Shown: positions 1-8,807 of the stretch, one piece after another
How positions within the stretch are numbered: the stretch's first letter is position 1
Layout: every line of letters starts with the position of its first letter
Assembly: GCA_900752435.1 (NCBI GenBank)
Contig: CAADVD010000013.1
Location: 1-57,547, forward strand
Direction: 5' to 3'
DNA: 57,547 nt
DNA from: Oscillospiraceae bacterium
GTDB lineage: Bacteria > Bacillota > Clostridia > Oscillospirales > Ruminococcaceae
The notes under the pieces: model-generated
Told to the model about the DNA's origin: nothing
Database searches by the model: none
The model's input: only the letters and a program-made list of their open reading frames with translations
Position numbers and translations under genes: made by a program

Positions 1-1404
1 GTCTCCCTTCCAACCAGTATCCCGGACGGCGACCTTCCCCCGGATGGTCCGGCTGGCTTTGGCGGCGGCACTCCGCCGGACGGTACAACCGACTTTGACG
101 GCCAAACGCCGCCCGATGGCATGACTTCCCCTGCAAGAAATCCCTTCGCTGAAGAGGATGCGACAACGGACAACAGCACGGCTTCGCAAAGGGAATCCAC
201 CGATACGGATGCTGTCCAGCCAACTCATCCGCAAGACGGCAAGGGCGGCGGAATGAGCATGGGAAGCGATGACGTCTCTCTAATTTACACCGATGACGAT
301 TACGACAGCTACAGCAACATCTTTGACAATGCGAAAACCGACATCACCGACAGCGATAAAGACCGCCTGATTGACTCTCTGCGCCAGCTCAATGCAAATG
401 AAAATATTGAAAATGTGGTGGACGTTGAAGAAGTCATCCGCTACTTTGTGGTGCATAACTTTGTCTGCAATTTTGACAGCTATACCGGTTCCATCATTCA
501 CAACTACTACCTCTATGAAGAGGACGGCCAGCTTTCCATGATTCCGTGGGACTACAACTTGGCGTTCGGCGGATTCCAATCCATGTCCGATGCAACCAGT
601 CTGGTCAACTATCCGATTGATACGCCAGTATCCGGCGGCACTGTAGATTCCCGTCCCATGCTGGCATGGATTTTTGCCGATGAAGAATATACCGAGCTGT
701 ATCACCAATACTTTGCCGAATTCCTTGCTTCCTACTTTGACAGCGGTTACTTTGAAACCATGATGAATACCGTATCGGAAATGATTGCTCCTTATGTGGA
801 GCAAGATCCCACTAAATTTTGTACCTACGATGAATTTGAAGCCGGAATTTCCACCTTAAAGGAATTCTGCCTGCTGCGTGCGGAAAGCATCAGCGGTCAG
901 CTGGACGGGAGCATTCCGTCCACCTCGGAGGGGCAAAATCAAGACAACACCTCTTTGGTGGATGCCTCGGATTTGTCCATTTCTGCGATGGGCAGTATGG
1001 GTAACACCATGGGCGGCGGTCAAGACGGCGGACGTATGAACGGCGCTCCAAACGGCGCGCCCGACAACACCGGCGAAGCGCCAAACCAGCCGCCGGACAA
1101 CCAACAGAATACGGATACCGCCAACCCGCCTGCTCAGCCTGCGCAGACAGACAGCGCCTCCAATTCAAGTGAATCCATCCAAAACGGCGCAAACGGTGAA
1201 CAAGGATTGCAGCAGCCGGATGAGCAGAGCGACGATTTCACCCCCGGCGATATGCCCGATACTGCCAATCGAGCCAACATGGCACAAATGGGCAATCCAT
1301 CCGAATCCCAAACCGCCAATGGCACTATGACATGGATCTTACTGGGGGTTTCCAGTGCTGTCCTGCTCGCGGGCTTGCTCTTTGCATGGAAATTCAAACG
1401 GTAG
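1..1404 (+). CDS. CotH-family protein kinase-like surface protein, 5' truncated
   Basis: The frame is open from base 1, so the true start lies outside the window and only the C-terminal part (about 467 residues) is seen. The segment FDSYTGSIIHNYYLYEEDG followed by MIPWDYNLAFGG matches the conserved core of CotH proteins, atypical protein kinases first known from spore coats and also found as extracellular proteins in gut Clostridia. After the core (about residue 320 of the visible part) comes a low-complexity region rich in Gly, Asn, Gln, Pro and Asp, then one hydrophobic helix (TWILLGVSSAVLLAGLLFAWKF) and a short basic tail, so the protein is probably anchored outside the membrane. Whether it acts on the spore or the vegetative surface cannot be told. 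Family call is good; substrate is unknown. Confidence 0.8.
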   Translation, partial: VSLPTSIPDGDLPPDGPAGFGGGTPPDGTTDFDGQTPPDGMTSPARNPFAEEDATTDNSTASQRESTDTDAVQPTHPQDGKGGGMSMGSDDVSLIYTDDDYDSYSNIFDNAKTDITDSDKDRLIDSLRQLNANENIENVVDVEEVIRYFVVHNFVCNFDSYTGSIIHNYYLYEEDGQLSMIPWDYNLAFGGFQSMSDATSLVNYPIDTPVSGGTVDSRPMLAWIFADEEYTELYHQYFAEFLASYFDSGYFETMMNTVSEMIAPYVEQDPTKFCTYDEFEAGISTLKEFCLLRAESISGQLDGSIPSTSEGQNQDNTSLVDASDLSISAMGSMGNTMGGGQDGGRMNGAPNGAPDNTGEAPNQPPDNQQNTDTANPPAQPAQTDSASNSSESIQNGANGEQGLQQPDEQSDDFTPGDMPDTANRANMAQMGNPSESQTANGTMTWILLGVSSAVLLAGLLFAWKFKR

Positions 1405-1416
1405 AAACAGAGGAAA

Positions 1417-1458
1417 AACCACATCACTGACCGATGAACCAGTGATGTGGTTTATTTT
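1417..1458 (+). terminator. intrinsic terminator after the CotH-like gene
   Basis: Perfect 13-bp stem AACCACATCACTG / CAGTGATGTGGTT (1417-1429 and 1440-1452) with a 10-base loop, followed by a T-rich tract. It lies 12 bases after the stop codon. Confidence 0.85.
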
Positions 1459-1487
1459 CTTTTCCTCTGAAAATTCACAAAACAGTC

Positions 1488-1516
1488 TGGAAATCCTGCG
1501 CAGAATCCTGTATAAT
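1488..1516 (+). promoter_or_regulatory. sigma-A promoter of the cysteine desulfurase-thiI-cinA genes
   Basis: TGGAAA (1488-1493), 17-base spacer, consensus TATAAT (1511-1516). The predicted transcription start near 1523 falls almost on the upstream in-frame ATG at 1526, which therefore is unlikely to be the translation start. Confidence 0.7.
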
Positions 1517-1576
1517 TAATTTAATATGGGATTATTTCACCAGAATACCATAATCCAAAGGACGGGATACCATCGT

Positions 1577-2731
1577 ATGAGCGAACAGCAAATAAGAGAA
1601 GTCTACTTGGATAACAGCGCGACCACCAAGGTCTGCGAACCGGCTGTCAGAGCGGCCGTACAGGTTATGCAGACCGATTACGGTAACGCGGCTTCTCTGC
1701 ATCGGAAGGGCTTTGAAGCGGAACAGCACATCACAGCGGCGAAAAAAGCGATTGCGGCGGTGCTGGGCTGTACGGAGCAGGAGCTGTATTTCACCTCCGG
1801 CGCCACAGAATCCAACAACATGAGCCTGATTGGGGCGGCGGATGCCAACAAACGCCGCGGCAAGAAGATCATCACCACCGCCATTGAGCACGCTTCTGTG
1901 CTGGAAACAGCGGCTTACTTGGAACGGCAGGGTTACGAGGTGGTTCGTCTTCAACCGAACGCGGACGGGCAGTACACACCGATGGATTTTTACAATGCAG
2001 TCGATGAACAGACGGTGCTCGTCAGTGCGATGTTTGTCAACAATGAAATCGGCTGTTCGCTTCCCGTGACGGACATCGCCAAAGCGGTAAAACGGAAGAA
2101 CCCGAATACGCTGTTTCATACGGATGCCGTGCAGGGCTTCTTGAAATTGCCGCTCAAGCTCAAAAACAGCGGCATCGACTTACTCAGTGCCAGCGGCCAT
2201 AAGATTTATGCGCCAAAGGGAATCGGCCTGCTCTACATCCGCAAAGGAGTACGCTTAACGCCCCTGCTGTACGGCGGCGGCCAGCAAAACGGCGTGCGCG
2301 TCGGAACGGACAATGTGCCGTTGATTGCGGCGCTTGGCGCGGCTGTGCAGATGGGCACACCGAACATGGAGAAAAATTTAGCGCATTACCGTTCACTCAA
2401 AGCGCATTTGCTGAACCTGTTGCAGGACATGCCCGAGGTAACCGTCAATTCCACGGAGGATTGTGTGCCTTACATCGTCAACCTGTCCGTGGCGAAGATT
2501 CGCTCCGAGGTCATGCTGCACTTTTTGGAACAGTTTGGCATCTCCGTTTCCAGCGGTTCAGCCTGCTCCAAGGGAGCAAAAAGCCATGTGCTTTCCGCCT
2601 TTGGATTGGACGACCGCCGCATTGACACCGCTCTGCGCATCAGCTTTTCCACAGAAACCACAACAGCGGATTTGGATTACTTTACCGAAAAGCTTCAGCA
2701 GGGTATCGATACACTGGCAAAAATGCGTTAA
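1577..2731 (+). CDS. cysteine desulfurase (NifS/IscS family), partner of ThiI
   Basis: A PLP-dependent enzyme that takes sulfur from L-cysteine as a persulfide and passes it to acceptors. The N-terminus VYLDNSATT, the PLP lysine in SASGHKIYAPKG (Lys209) and the catalytic cysteine in SSGSACSKG (Cys330) are present; the 384-residue length is normal. I start at 1577 (MSEQQIREVYLDNSATT) because the longer frame from 1526 has no ribosome site and would begin at the predicted mRNA 5' end. thiI follows after 29 bases. In Bacillus a dedicated desulfurase (NifZ) sits next to thiI and supplies sulfur for tRNA 4-thiouridine, so that is the likely role; a wider supply role for Fe-S clusters is not excluded. 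Confidence 0.93.
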   Translation: MSEQQIREVYLDNSATTKVCEPAVRAAVQVMQTDYGNAASLHRKGFEAEQHITAAKKAIAAVLGCTEQELYFTSGATESNNMSLIGAADANKRRGKKIITTAIEHASVLETAAYLERQGYEVVRLQPNADGQYTPMDFYNAVDEQTVLVSAMFVNNEIGCSLPVTDIAKAVKRKNPNTLFHTDAVQGFLKLPLKLKNSGIDLLSASGHKIYAPKGIGLLYIRKGVRLTPLLYGGGQQNGVRVGTDNVPLIAALGAAVQMGTPNMEKNLAHYRSLKAHLLNLLQDMPEVTVNSTEDCVPYIVNLSVAKIRSEVMLHFLEQFGISVSSGSACSKGAKSHVLSAFGLDDRRIDTALRISFSTETTTADLDYFTEKLQQGIDTLAKMR

Positions 2732-2760
2732 AAAAGTTTGCAATAGAAAGAGACAGGTTC

Positions 2761-3942
2761 ATGAAAAAAGAAGTTATCTTGATTAAAAACGGAGAGATTG
2801 CCCTCAAGGGCCTTAACCGCAAAACATTTGAGGACGTGCTCGCCAAAAACATCAAATGGCGCTTGCGCACACTGGGCAAGTTCACCATCACCAAAGCCCA
2901 GTCCACCATGTACATTGAACCGGCACAGGACGGCATTGATTTTGACGAGGCCGTCGAACGGCTGCAAAAGGTTTTCGGCATTGCGGCGTTTACGCGTGCC
3001 TTGGTGGTGGACAAGGACATGGATGTGATTCGGCGGGAAGCCGTGGCGTATATGGCCGATGTACTGCCGTATGCAAAGACCTTCAAGGTGGCCGCCAAGC
3101 GTTCCGACAAACGTTTCCCCTACAATTCACCGGCGCTTCAGCAGGAGCTGGGCGGCACACTGCTGGACGCGTATCCGCATTTAAAAGTGGATGTGCACAA
3201 TCCGGAAGTGACCGTCACCGTGGAAATCCGCGACTTCGGCGCCTACATTCACGCCGAACAGCTTCCGGGCGCAGGCGGTATGCCGGTGGGCACCAGCGGC
3301 AAAGCGCTCGTGATGATTTCCGGCGGCATCGACAGTCCAGTGGCGGCCTACATGATGGCCAAACGCGGTTTGCAGCTGCACGCGATTCACTTTGTCAGCC
3401 CGCCCTATACCAGCGATCGCGCCTTGCAGAAGGTGGAAACGCTCTGCGAAAAGGTGAGCGAGTACGCCGGAAGCATTCATTTTCATATTGTGCCGTTCAC
3501 GGAGATTCAAGAAGCTCTGCGCGACAACTGTCCGGAAGAGCTGTTCACCATTCTGATGCGCCGGCTGATGATGAAAATTTCGCTGCGAATTGCAGAAGAA
3601 AATGAGCTGAAAGCGCTGATTACCGGCGAAAGTCTCGGCCAAGTAGCCAGCCAGACCATCGGCGCGATTGCGGCGACGGACGACGTATGCACCATGCCGG
3701 TGTTCCGTCCGCTGATTGGGATGGACAAAAACGAAATCGTCGAGATTGCGCGCAAAATCGACACCTTTGAAACCTCCATCCTGCCATATGAGGATTGCTG
3801 TACGGTCTTCACGCCGAAGCATCCGAAAACCAAGCCAAAATTGGAAACCGTACGGGAAGCGGAAGCGTCCTTTGATTTTGAACCTCTGTTGGAGGAAGCA
3901 ATTAAAAATACTGTAGTCAAGGTCATCCGTACCGTTTCTTAA
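2761..3942 (+). CDS. thiI: tRNA uracil 4-sulfurtransferase ThiI
   Basis: Adenylates U8 of tRNA and replaces its oxygen with sulfur received from the cysteine desulfurase encoded just upstream. An N-terminal ferredoxin-like/THUMP region (about residues 1-165) is followed by the PP-loop ATPase signature SGGIDS at 187-192 and a Cys pair in YEDCCTVFTPKHPKTKP (346-347), one of which corresponds to the catalytic cysteine of the family. At 393 residues it is the short form without the C-terminal rhodanese domain of the E. coli protein, as in Bacillus. A role in thiazole synthesis is therefore unlikely. cinA begins 24 bases downstream. Confidence 0.95.
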   Translation: MKKEVILIKNGEIALKGLNRKTFEDVLAKNIKWRLRTLGKFTITKAQSTMYIEPAQDGIDFDEAVERLQKVFGIAAFTRALVVDKDMDVIRREAVAYMADVLPYAKTFKVAAKRSDKRFPYNSPALQQELGGTLLDAYPHLKVDVHNPEVTVTVEIRDFGAYIHAEQLPGAGGMPVGTSGKALVMISGGIDSPVAAYMMAKRGLQLHAIHFVSPPYTSDRALQKVETLCEKVSEYAGSIHFHIVPFTEIQEALRDNCPEELFTILMRRLMMKISLRIAEENELKALITGESLGQVASQTIGAIAATDDVCTMPVFRPLIGMDKNEIVEIARKIDTFETSILPYEDCCTVFTPKHPKTKPKLETVREAEASFDFEPLLEEAIKNTVVKVIRTVS

Positions 3943-3966
3943 AATTGATAGAAAGAAAGTTATAGC

Positions 3967-5232
3967 ATGAACGCAGAAATTATTTCCGTTGGTACCGAGA
4001 TTATTCTCGGCGACATTCTCAACACCCATTCCCAGTTTTTGTCCCAAGAGCTGGCGGCAATGGGCATCAACGTCTACTACCAGACCGCCGTTGGCGACAA
4101 CGACGGCCGCTTCACCCAAATTCTGCAAACCGCACTGGAACGCAGTGATGTGATTTTCCTCACCGGCGGCTTAGGCCCTACCACAGACGACATTACCAAG
4201 GAAACCGCCTGTCACCTGCTGGGCGTTGAGTGCCATTATAATGAAGAAGTGGGCGAGTGCATCAAAAGCTTTTTTGCGCGTGCCGGCCGTCCCATGACGG
4301 AAAACAACTTAAAGCAGGCCATGGTGCCGGACGGTGCTGTGATTCTGCACAACAGCTGGGGCACAGCGCCCGGCTTCATCATCGCCAAAGAGAACAAAAC
4401 GGTGGTACTGCTGCCCGGCCCGCCGCGCGAACTGCGCCCGATGTTTGAGCAGTGCGTGAAACCGTATTTCAAAGCCAACGCCAAAGAACCCATTGTGTCC
4501 AAAAATGTCCGCGTATTCGGCATTGGCGAATCGGCATTGGAAACGCAGATTGAAGATTTGGTGCTGTCCACCGCCCCAACGGTAGCGCTTTACGCCAAGG
4601 AAGGCGAGGTGCTCATTCGCGTAACCGCCAAAGCCCCGTCCGAGCAGGAAGCCGAACAGCACATCGACCGCATGATTGCCACACTGTACGACCGTCTGGG
4701 TACTCACATTTACGGCATCAACAAGGACAGTTTGCAGCAGGTGGTGGTGGAGCGCCTGCAAAATGCGCACCAAACCATTGCCACAGCGGAAAGCTGTACC
4801 GGCGGTACACTGGCCGGACGCATCACGCAGATTTCCGGTTCTTCGGAGGTGTTCCATCTGGGTGTGGTGACCTACGCCAACGACATCAAGCATCAAGAGC
4901 TTGGTGTGCGGAATGAAACGCTGGAAGCCTATGGTGCCGTCAGCGAGCAAACCGCAACGGAAATGGCACTGGGACTTGCCAAAAAGAGCGGCGCCGATTA
5001 TAATGTATCCATCACCGGTATTGCCGGGCCGACCGGAGCGGTACCGGGAAAACCAGTCGGCACGGTTTACATTGCCGTGGCGCATCGGGGAAAAGTCTGG
5101 TGCGAGCGCTACAACTTTGCCCGCAACCAAAATGAACGGGAATACATCCGCAGTTTGTCCTGCCTGAACGCGTTGAATATGGTGCGCCTGACGCTGGAGG
5201 AACCAACTGTCTGGGAAAAACAGTATCACTAA
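3967..5232 (+). CDS. cinA: CinA family protein (MoCF-like domain plus PncC nicotinamide-nucleotide amidase)
   Basis: Two-domain CinA of normal length (421 residues). The N-terminal molybdopterin-binding-like domain opens with EIISVGTEIILGDILNTHSQ and contains FLTGGLGPTTDD. The C-terminal domain from about residue 260 has ATAESCTGGTLAGRIT and SITGIAGPTGAVPGKPVGTV, the hallmarks of nicotinamide-nucleotide amidohydrolase PncC, which recycles NMN to nicotinate mononucleotide; the N-terminal domain is associated with ADP-ribose pyrophosphatase activity in characterised homologues. Older names link it to competence; I see no competence genes nearby. It is probably cotranscribed with thiI, 24 bases upstream. 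Confidence 0.94.
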   Translation: MNAEIISVGTEIILGDILNTHSQFLSQELAAMGINVYYQTAVGDNDGRFTQILQTALERSDVIFLTGGLGPTTDDITKETACHLLGVECHYNEEVGECIKSFFARAGRPMTENNLKQAMVPDGAVILHNSWGTAPGFIIAKENKTVVLLPGPPRELRPMFEQCVKPYFKANAKEPIVSKNVRVFGIGESALETQIEDLVLSTAPTVALYAKEGEVLIRVTAKAPSEQEAEQHIDRMIATLYDRLGTHIYGINKDSLQQVVVERLQNAHQTIATAESCTGGTLAGRITQISGSSEVFHLGVVTYANDIKHQELGVRNETLEAYGAVSEQTATEMALGLAKKSGADYNVSITGIAGPTGAVPGKPVGTVYIAVAHRGKVWCERYNFARNQNEREYIRSLSCLNALNMVRLTLEEPTVWEKQYH

Positions 5233-5267
5233 AGAACAGAAATGAAAATTGACATAGGAGGGAATCC

Positions 5268-6158
5268 ATGGCCAAAGAAAAGAAAAAGCAATCGAAAAAA
5301 AGTCGTGCGGTTTATAATGTGCTCATCACCATTTGTCTGTTGGTGTTTCTCGGTTCGGCCGGTGCGCTGGGGTATCAGCTTTGGGATTACCACAAAGCGG
5401 CGCAGGTGCGTGACGGCTTGGCGGATTTGATTGTAGAGCCGGACGAAGGGGATGCTGTCGTTACCGTGGATGAAAACGGCGATCCGGTGCCGAAGCCGCT
5501 GGTGGATTACTCCAAGCTGGTGGCACTCAATCCGGACTTCAAGGGCTGGGTGGAAATTGCCGATACGCCCATCAGTTATCCGGTGGTGCAGGCCGCAGAC
5601 AACGACGAGTATCTGCACACGGATTTTTACGGCGATTACCATAAGCTCGGCACGGTTTTTGCCGACTGCCGTGCTCAGCTTACACCGGAAAAGACCAGCG
5701 ACAATGTGGTGCTTTACGGCCACAGTGCGGCCGACGGTTCGTATTTTGCCGCAGTGCGCAAATACAAGGACATCGATTATTATAAAGAGCACCCCATCAT
5801 CAGTTTCAATACGACCTACGAAAGCGCGGATTGGATCATCATCGGAGAAATTATGATTGATGCGCTGGACGACAGCGACGATGCGTTTTTGTACAACAAT
5901 CACATCGAATTTGCCGACGAAGCGGCGTTCAACGAATTTGTCACCGGCGTAGCGCAGAGAAGCTACTTTGTTTCTCCGGCGGACGTGCAGTATGGGGACA
6001 AGTTTATCACACTGTCCACCTGCGATTACGATTTTGATGAAGCGCGTTTTGCCATTGTTGCGCGCAAGCTTCGTCCGGGCGAAACCGTGGACAGCTTCGA
6101 CATTGCCGGCACACAGGTTAACCAAAACCGGCAGATGCCTGACCGCTGGTACGCATAA
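5268..6158 (+). CDS. srtB: class B-like sortase
   Basis: Membrane-bound cysteine transpeptidase that joins sorted surface proteins to the cell wall. A lysine-rich N-terminus is followed by one transmembrane helix (NVLITICLLVFLGSAGALGYQLW, about residues 19-41), giving a type II topology. Catalytic residues are visible: His152 in VLYGHS, Cys252 in TLSTCDYDFDEARF and Arg260 in the same motif. The long insertion between the His and Cys strands and the TLSTC context favour class B over class A or D. A strong ribosome site (AGGAGG) precedes the ATG. The SpoIID-dockerin gene starts 33 bases downstream and carries no LPXTG-like motif, so the substrate is not evident from the window. Confidence 0.9.
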   Translation: MAKEKKKQSKKSRAVYNVLITICLLVFLGSAGALGYQLWDYHKAAQVRDGLADLIVEPDEGDAVVTVDENGDPVPKPLVDYSKLVALNPDFKGWVEIADTPISYPVVQAADNDEYLHTDFYGDYHKLGTVFADCRAQLTPEKTSDNVVLYGHSAADGSYFAAVRKYKDIDYYKEHPIISFNTTYESADWIIIGEIMIDALDDSDDAFLYNNHIEFADEAAFNEFVTGVAQRSYFVSPADVQYGDKFITLSTCDYDFDEARFAIVARKLRPGETVDSFDIAGTQVNQNRQMPDRWYA

Positions 6159-6191
6159 ACGGACAATAAGACATGAAAAAAGGAGGAGCTT

Positions 6192-7346
6192 ATGGGAAAA
6201 TTGCAGACCCGATTGCTGAGCGCGATTTGTGCCGCGCTGGTGTTCCTTGCATGCTTTGCCGCAGTTGTGCCGCAGAAAGCGTATGCATTGACTGCGACGA
6301 AAAACACGCAGGACTTCATTCAATATCTTGGCGGCATGCCAAGTTACCAGCCATCCGGCGAAACATTGTACATATCCATTGGCGGCACGGTTTATGGTGT
6401 GGATTCCACCGTGCTGACGGCCTCCATGCTGCAAGCGGAGCTGGTCGGCAGTTATCTGGGCGAACCATGCGAGCCGTCAGCAGTCTATAAGGAAGCGTAT
6501 AAAGCGCAAGTCGTGGCCGCATACAGCTTTGTCAAATATGCCAACAACCGTGGAAGTGCCGTATCCAGCGGACAGATTGCGTTTCGCAAGCCGCATGCCG
6601 GAACGGTTCGATTGGCCGAGCAAGTAGCCGGTCAGTACGTTTCCTACAATGGACAGGTGGCGCAGACTTTCTATACCGCATCCGCCGGTTTGCACACCCA
6701 GAGCAACCAGTATGCGTGGGGCGGAACGGCGGTGCCGTATTTGCAGGGAAAAGCGTGCAAATACGACGAAGAAGCCGTCACAAAAACGTACACCAAATCC
6801 CAAATGGAAACCATTTTGAAAAACAACGGCTTTTCGCCCAGCGGCGATCCGTCCGGCTGGTTTCGGATTACGCAGTCGTATGACGACGGTTACATTTATG
6901 CCATCACCATCTGCGGAAAGGCCAAGGACGGCGACTTCTTAAAGGACATGCTGTCATTGCGCAGTTACAAAGCGACGGTGACTTACAATGCCTCTCAACA
7001 ACAGTTTACCGTGGTGACCAAAGGGTATGGTCACGGCGTGGGCATGAGTCAAATCGGCGCACAGGGCTACGCGAAGAATGAGGGCTGGAATTACCAGCAG
7101 ATTCTGACGTTCTATTACACCGGCACGACTGTACAGGGCGGCCGCACGCCATCGCCTGTTACGACCGGTGACGTCAATCAGGACGGCACAGTGGATGTGC
7201 TCGACTTGGTTGCCGTGCAAAACCACATTCTCGGAAAGACCATGCTGACCGGCAATGCGCTCAAAGCGGCCGACGCCAATGGAGATGGCAGTGTGGACGT
7301 GCTCGATATGGTAAAAATTCAAAATATGATTTTGGGTAAAGGCTAA
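6192..7346 (+). CDS. secreted SpoIID/LytB-domain protein with C-terminal type I dockerin
   Basis: A signal peptide (LLSAICAALVFLACFAAVVPQKAYA, cleavage near residue 32) is followed by a SpoIID/LytB domain. YKAQVVAAYSFVKY, TFYTASAGLHTQS and the closing GYGHGVGMSQIGAQGYA are the typical SpoIID signatures; SpoIID itself is a lytic transglycosylase acting on glycan strands. From about residue 326 there are two dockerin calcium-loop repeats, GDVNQDGTVDVLDLV and DANGDGSVDVLDMV, each followed by a short helix ending in ILGK. Dockerins bind cohesin modules on scaffoldins, so this protein may be displayed on a surface complex rather than act in the forespore. Probably cotranscribed with the sortase upstream. 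A cohesin partner is not in the window. Confidence 0.88.
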   Translation: MGKLQTRLLSAICAALVFLACFAAVVPQKAYALTATKNTQDFIQYLGGMPSYQPSGETLYISIGGTVYGVDSTVLTASMLQAELVGSYLGEPCEPSAVYKEAYKAQVVAAYSFVKYANNRGSAVSSGQIAFRKPHAGTVRLAEQVAGQYVSYNGQVAQTFYTASAGLHTQSNQYAWGGTAVPYLQGKACKYDEEAVTKTYTKSQMETILKNNGFSPSGDPSGWFRITQSYDDGYIYAITICGKAKDGDFLKDMLSLRSYKATVTYNASQQQFTVVTKGYGHGVGMSQIGAQGYAKNEGWNYQQILTFYYTGTTVQGGRTPSPVTTGDVNQDGTVDVLDLVAVQNHILGKTMLTGNALKAADANGDGSVDVLDMVKIQNMILGKG

Positions 7347-7360
7347 AAAAGCTGCAAGTG

Positions 7361-7391
7361 ATCGCACCGATGAAAATTGGTGCGATTTTTT
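7361..7391 (+). terminator. intrinsic terminator after the SpoIID-dockerin gene
   Basis: Stem ATCGCACC / GGTGCGAT (7361-7368 and 7379-7386) followed by a run of Ts. Confidence 0.85.
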
Positions 7392-7445
7392 GCTGATGAA
7401 AGCTCGAAATAAAAAAGCCTTTCACTATACCCTCATTTGGGGCGG

Positions 7446-7590
7446 AAAGTTGCACGCGGATGTGCAACTTTGGAGAAAAATTTTTTCGTGAATTTTGGAT
7501 TTTGTAGAAATATACAAAATATAAAATTAGTTTTTGTGATAAACCACCAGATTAATGGTAGGGGCGCGCATTGCGCGTCCGTTTTGGACG
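7446..7590. repeat. non-coding stretch with inverted repeats
   Basis: The 510-base gap between the terminator and the XRE gene has no convincing gene. It holds a perfect 10-bp inverted repeat AAAGTTGCAC / GTGCAACTTT (7446-7455, 7462-7471), and near 7561-7590 an imperfect GC-rich palindrome (GGGGCGCGCATTGCGCGTCC) running into CGTCC / GGACG. Short GC-rich hairpins of this kind occur between genes in many gut Clostridia; copy number outside the window is unknown. Confidence 0.4.
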
Positions 7591-7857
7591 GCTTATTTAT
7601 GATTGTGTGGAAAATAGAGTGAAAATGAATATCTACCCTTACAGGGTGGATACTGGAAATTCAGATGAGACACAGGCGATGGATTATGGTTCTGCGGCGG
7701 GATTTGGGGTAAAAATGCCGTAAAAACGGCGATGCAACCGGAAATGGACATGATTTTCTTCAAAAGCAACGGCAAATTGGTTGTGGTTGCGGCCCTGCTT
7801 CGGTACACTAAGAGCATTCCAAAAACGGATACACCATGATTTTAGGAGGAAAGAACG

Positions 7858-8745
7858 ATGAGTTTTGGAGAAAATCTACAATTTCTGAGGAAGAAAAACA
7901 ATTGGACACAAGAAGCCTTAGCGGAAAAACTGGAGGTTTCGCGTCAATCGGTTTCCAAGTGGGAATCGGATTCGGCTTATCCGGAGATGGAAAAGCTGCT
8001 ACAAATTTGTGAGTTGTTTTCCTGCAATTTGGATACGCTGCTGCGCGGGGATGTGGAGCAGAGTCAGCAGGAGGATACGGCGCAGTATGACCGCGCAATG
8101 AATACCTTCAGCAAACGAGTGGCAGCCGGCATCGGTCTGCTGATTGCAGGAGTTGGGATGCAGTGCTTGCTGTCGAGTTTTGCGAGAATGGAGCCAGCCG
8201 CGGACATGTGCTTTATGCTGTTTGTAGTGATTGGCGTCATTTTGCTCGTGTTGGCCGGATTGGACCGTGAGAGCTTTATCAAACGCCATCCGGTGATTAC
8301 TCCATTTTATACGGAGGAACAGTTGGACGCATTCCAGAAAAAATTTACGCGTTGGATGGCCTGTTCCATTGGTGCATTGTTGTTGGGGCTGGTGTGGATG
8401 CTGGGCAGTGAGGAGCTTCCACTGCCGAGGACTTGTACGGACGGTGACAATTTTTACTTGTCATTTTTCTTGTTTATCATTGCAGGAGCGGTATCGGCGA
8501 TGGTCTATATTGGCACGCAGAAAGCAAAATACGACCTCGAAACCTACAACCACGAAAACAGTCCGGAGGGAAAAGCACACAGCAATAAGGTTGGCAAATG
8601 GTGCGGTTGTATCATGCTGTTGGCAACGGCGGTTTTTCTGGCAACGGGATTTTTGGCGGATGCGTGGCATGTGAACTGGCTTGCGTTTGTGATCGGCGGA
8701 CTTCTGTGCGGAATTGTGAGCATTGTACTGGCAAAAGAGGAATAA
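7858..8745 (+). CDS. XRE-family regulator with a multi-pass membrane domain
   Basis: The N-terminal 60 residues form a classic helix-turn-helix of the XRE/Cro type (FGENLQFLRKKNNWTQEALA, then VSRQSVSKWESDSAYPEMEKL). The rest contains about six hydrophobic segments (for example AGIGLLIAGVGMQCLLSS, LFVVIGVILLVLAGL, LLGLVWMLG, FFLFIIAGAVSAMVYIG, WLAFVIGGLLCGIVSIVLA), so the DNA-binding domain is fused to a membrane domain. Such proteins are common in Firmicutes and are often local regulators with unknown signals. The ATG has a very strong ribosome site (AGGAGGAAAG). No operon partner; it converges on the transporter gene across a shared terminator. Target genes cannot be deduced. Confidence 0.85.
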   Translation: MSFGENLQFLRKKNNWTQEALAEKLEVSRQSVSKWESDSAYPEMEKLLQICELFSCNLDTLLRGDVEQSQQEDTAQYDRAMNTFSKRVAAGIGLLIAGVGMQCLLSSFARMEPAADMCFMLFVVIGVILLVLAGLDRESFIKRHPVITPFYTEEQLDAFQKKFTRWMACSIGALLLGLVWMLGSEELPLPRTCTDGDNFYLSFFLFIIAGAVSAMVYIGTQKAKYDLETYNHENSPEGKAHSNKVGKWCGCIMLLATAVFLATGFLADAWHVNWLAFVIGGLLCGIVSIVLAKEE

Positions 8746-8757
8746 AAGGAATACGGC

Positions 8758-8796
8758 AAAAGACCGGAAGCAGGCAGAACCTGTTTCCGGTCTTTT
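8758..8796. terminator. bidirectional terminator between convergent genes
   Basis: A 17-bp stem AAAAGACCGGAAGCAGG / CCTGTTTCCGGTCTTTT (one G-U pair) with a 5-base loop, A-rich on one side and T-rich on the other. It serves the XRE gene (+) and the NSS transporter gene (-). Confidence 0.88.
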
Positions 8797-8807
8797 GTTC
8801 AGTAAAC

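Noticed and set aside
1526..1576. Upstream in-frame ATG for the cysteine desulfurase
   Set aside because: It would start about three bases after the predicted transcription start, with no ribosome site; homologues start near MSEQQ-VYLDNSATT.
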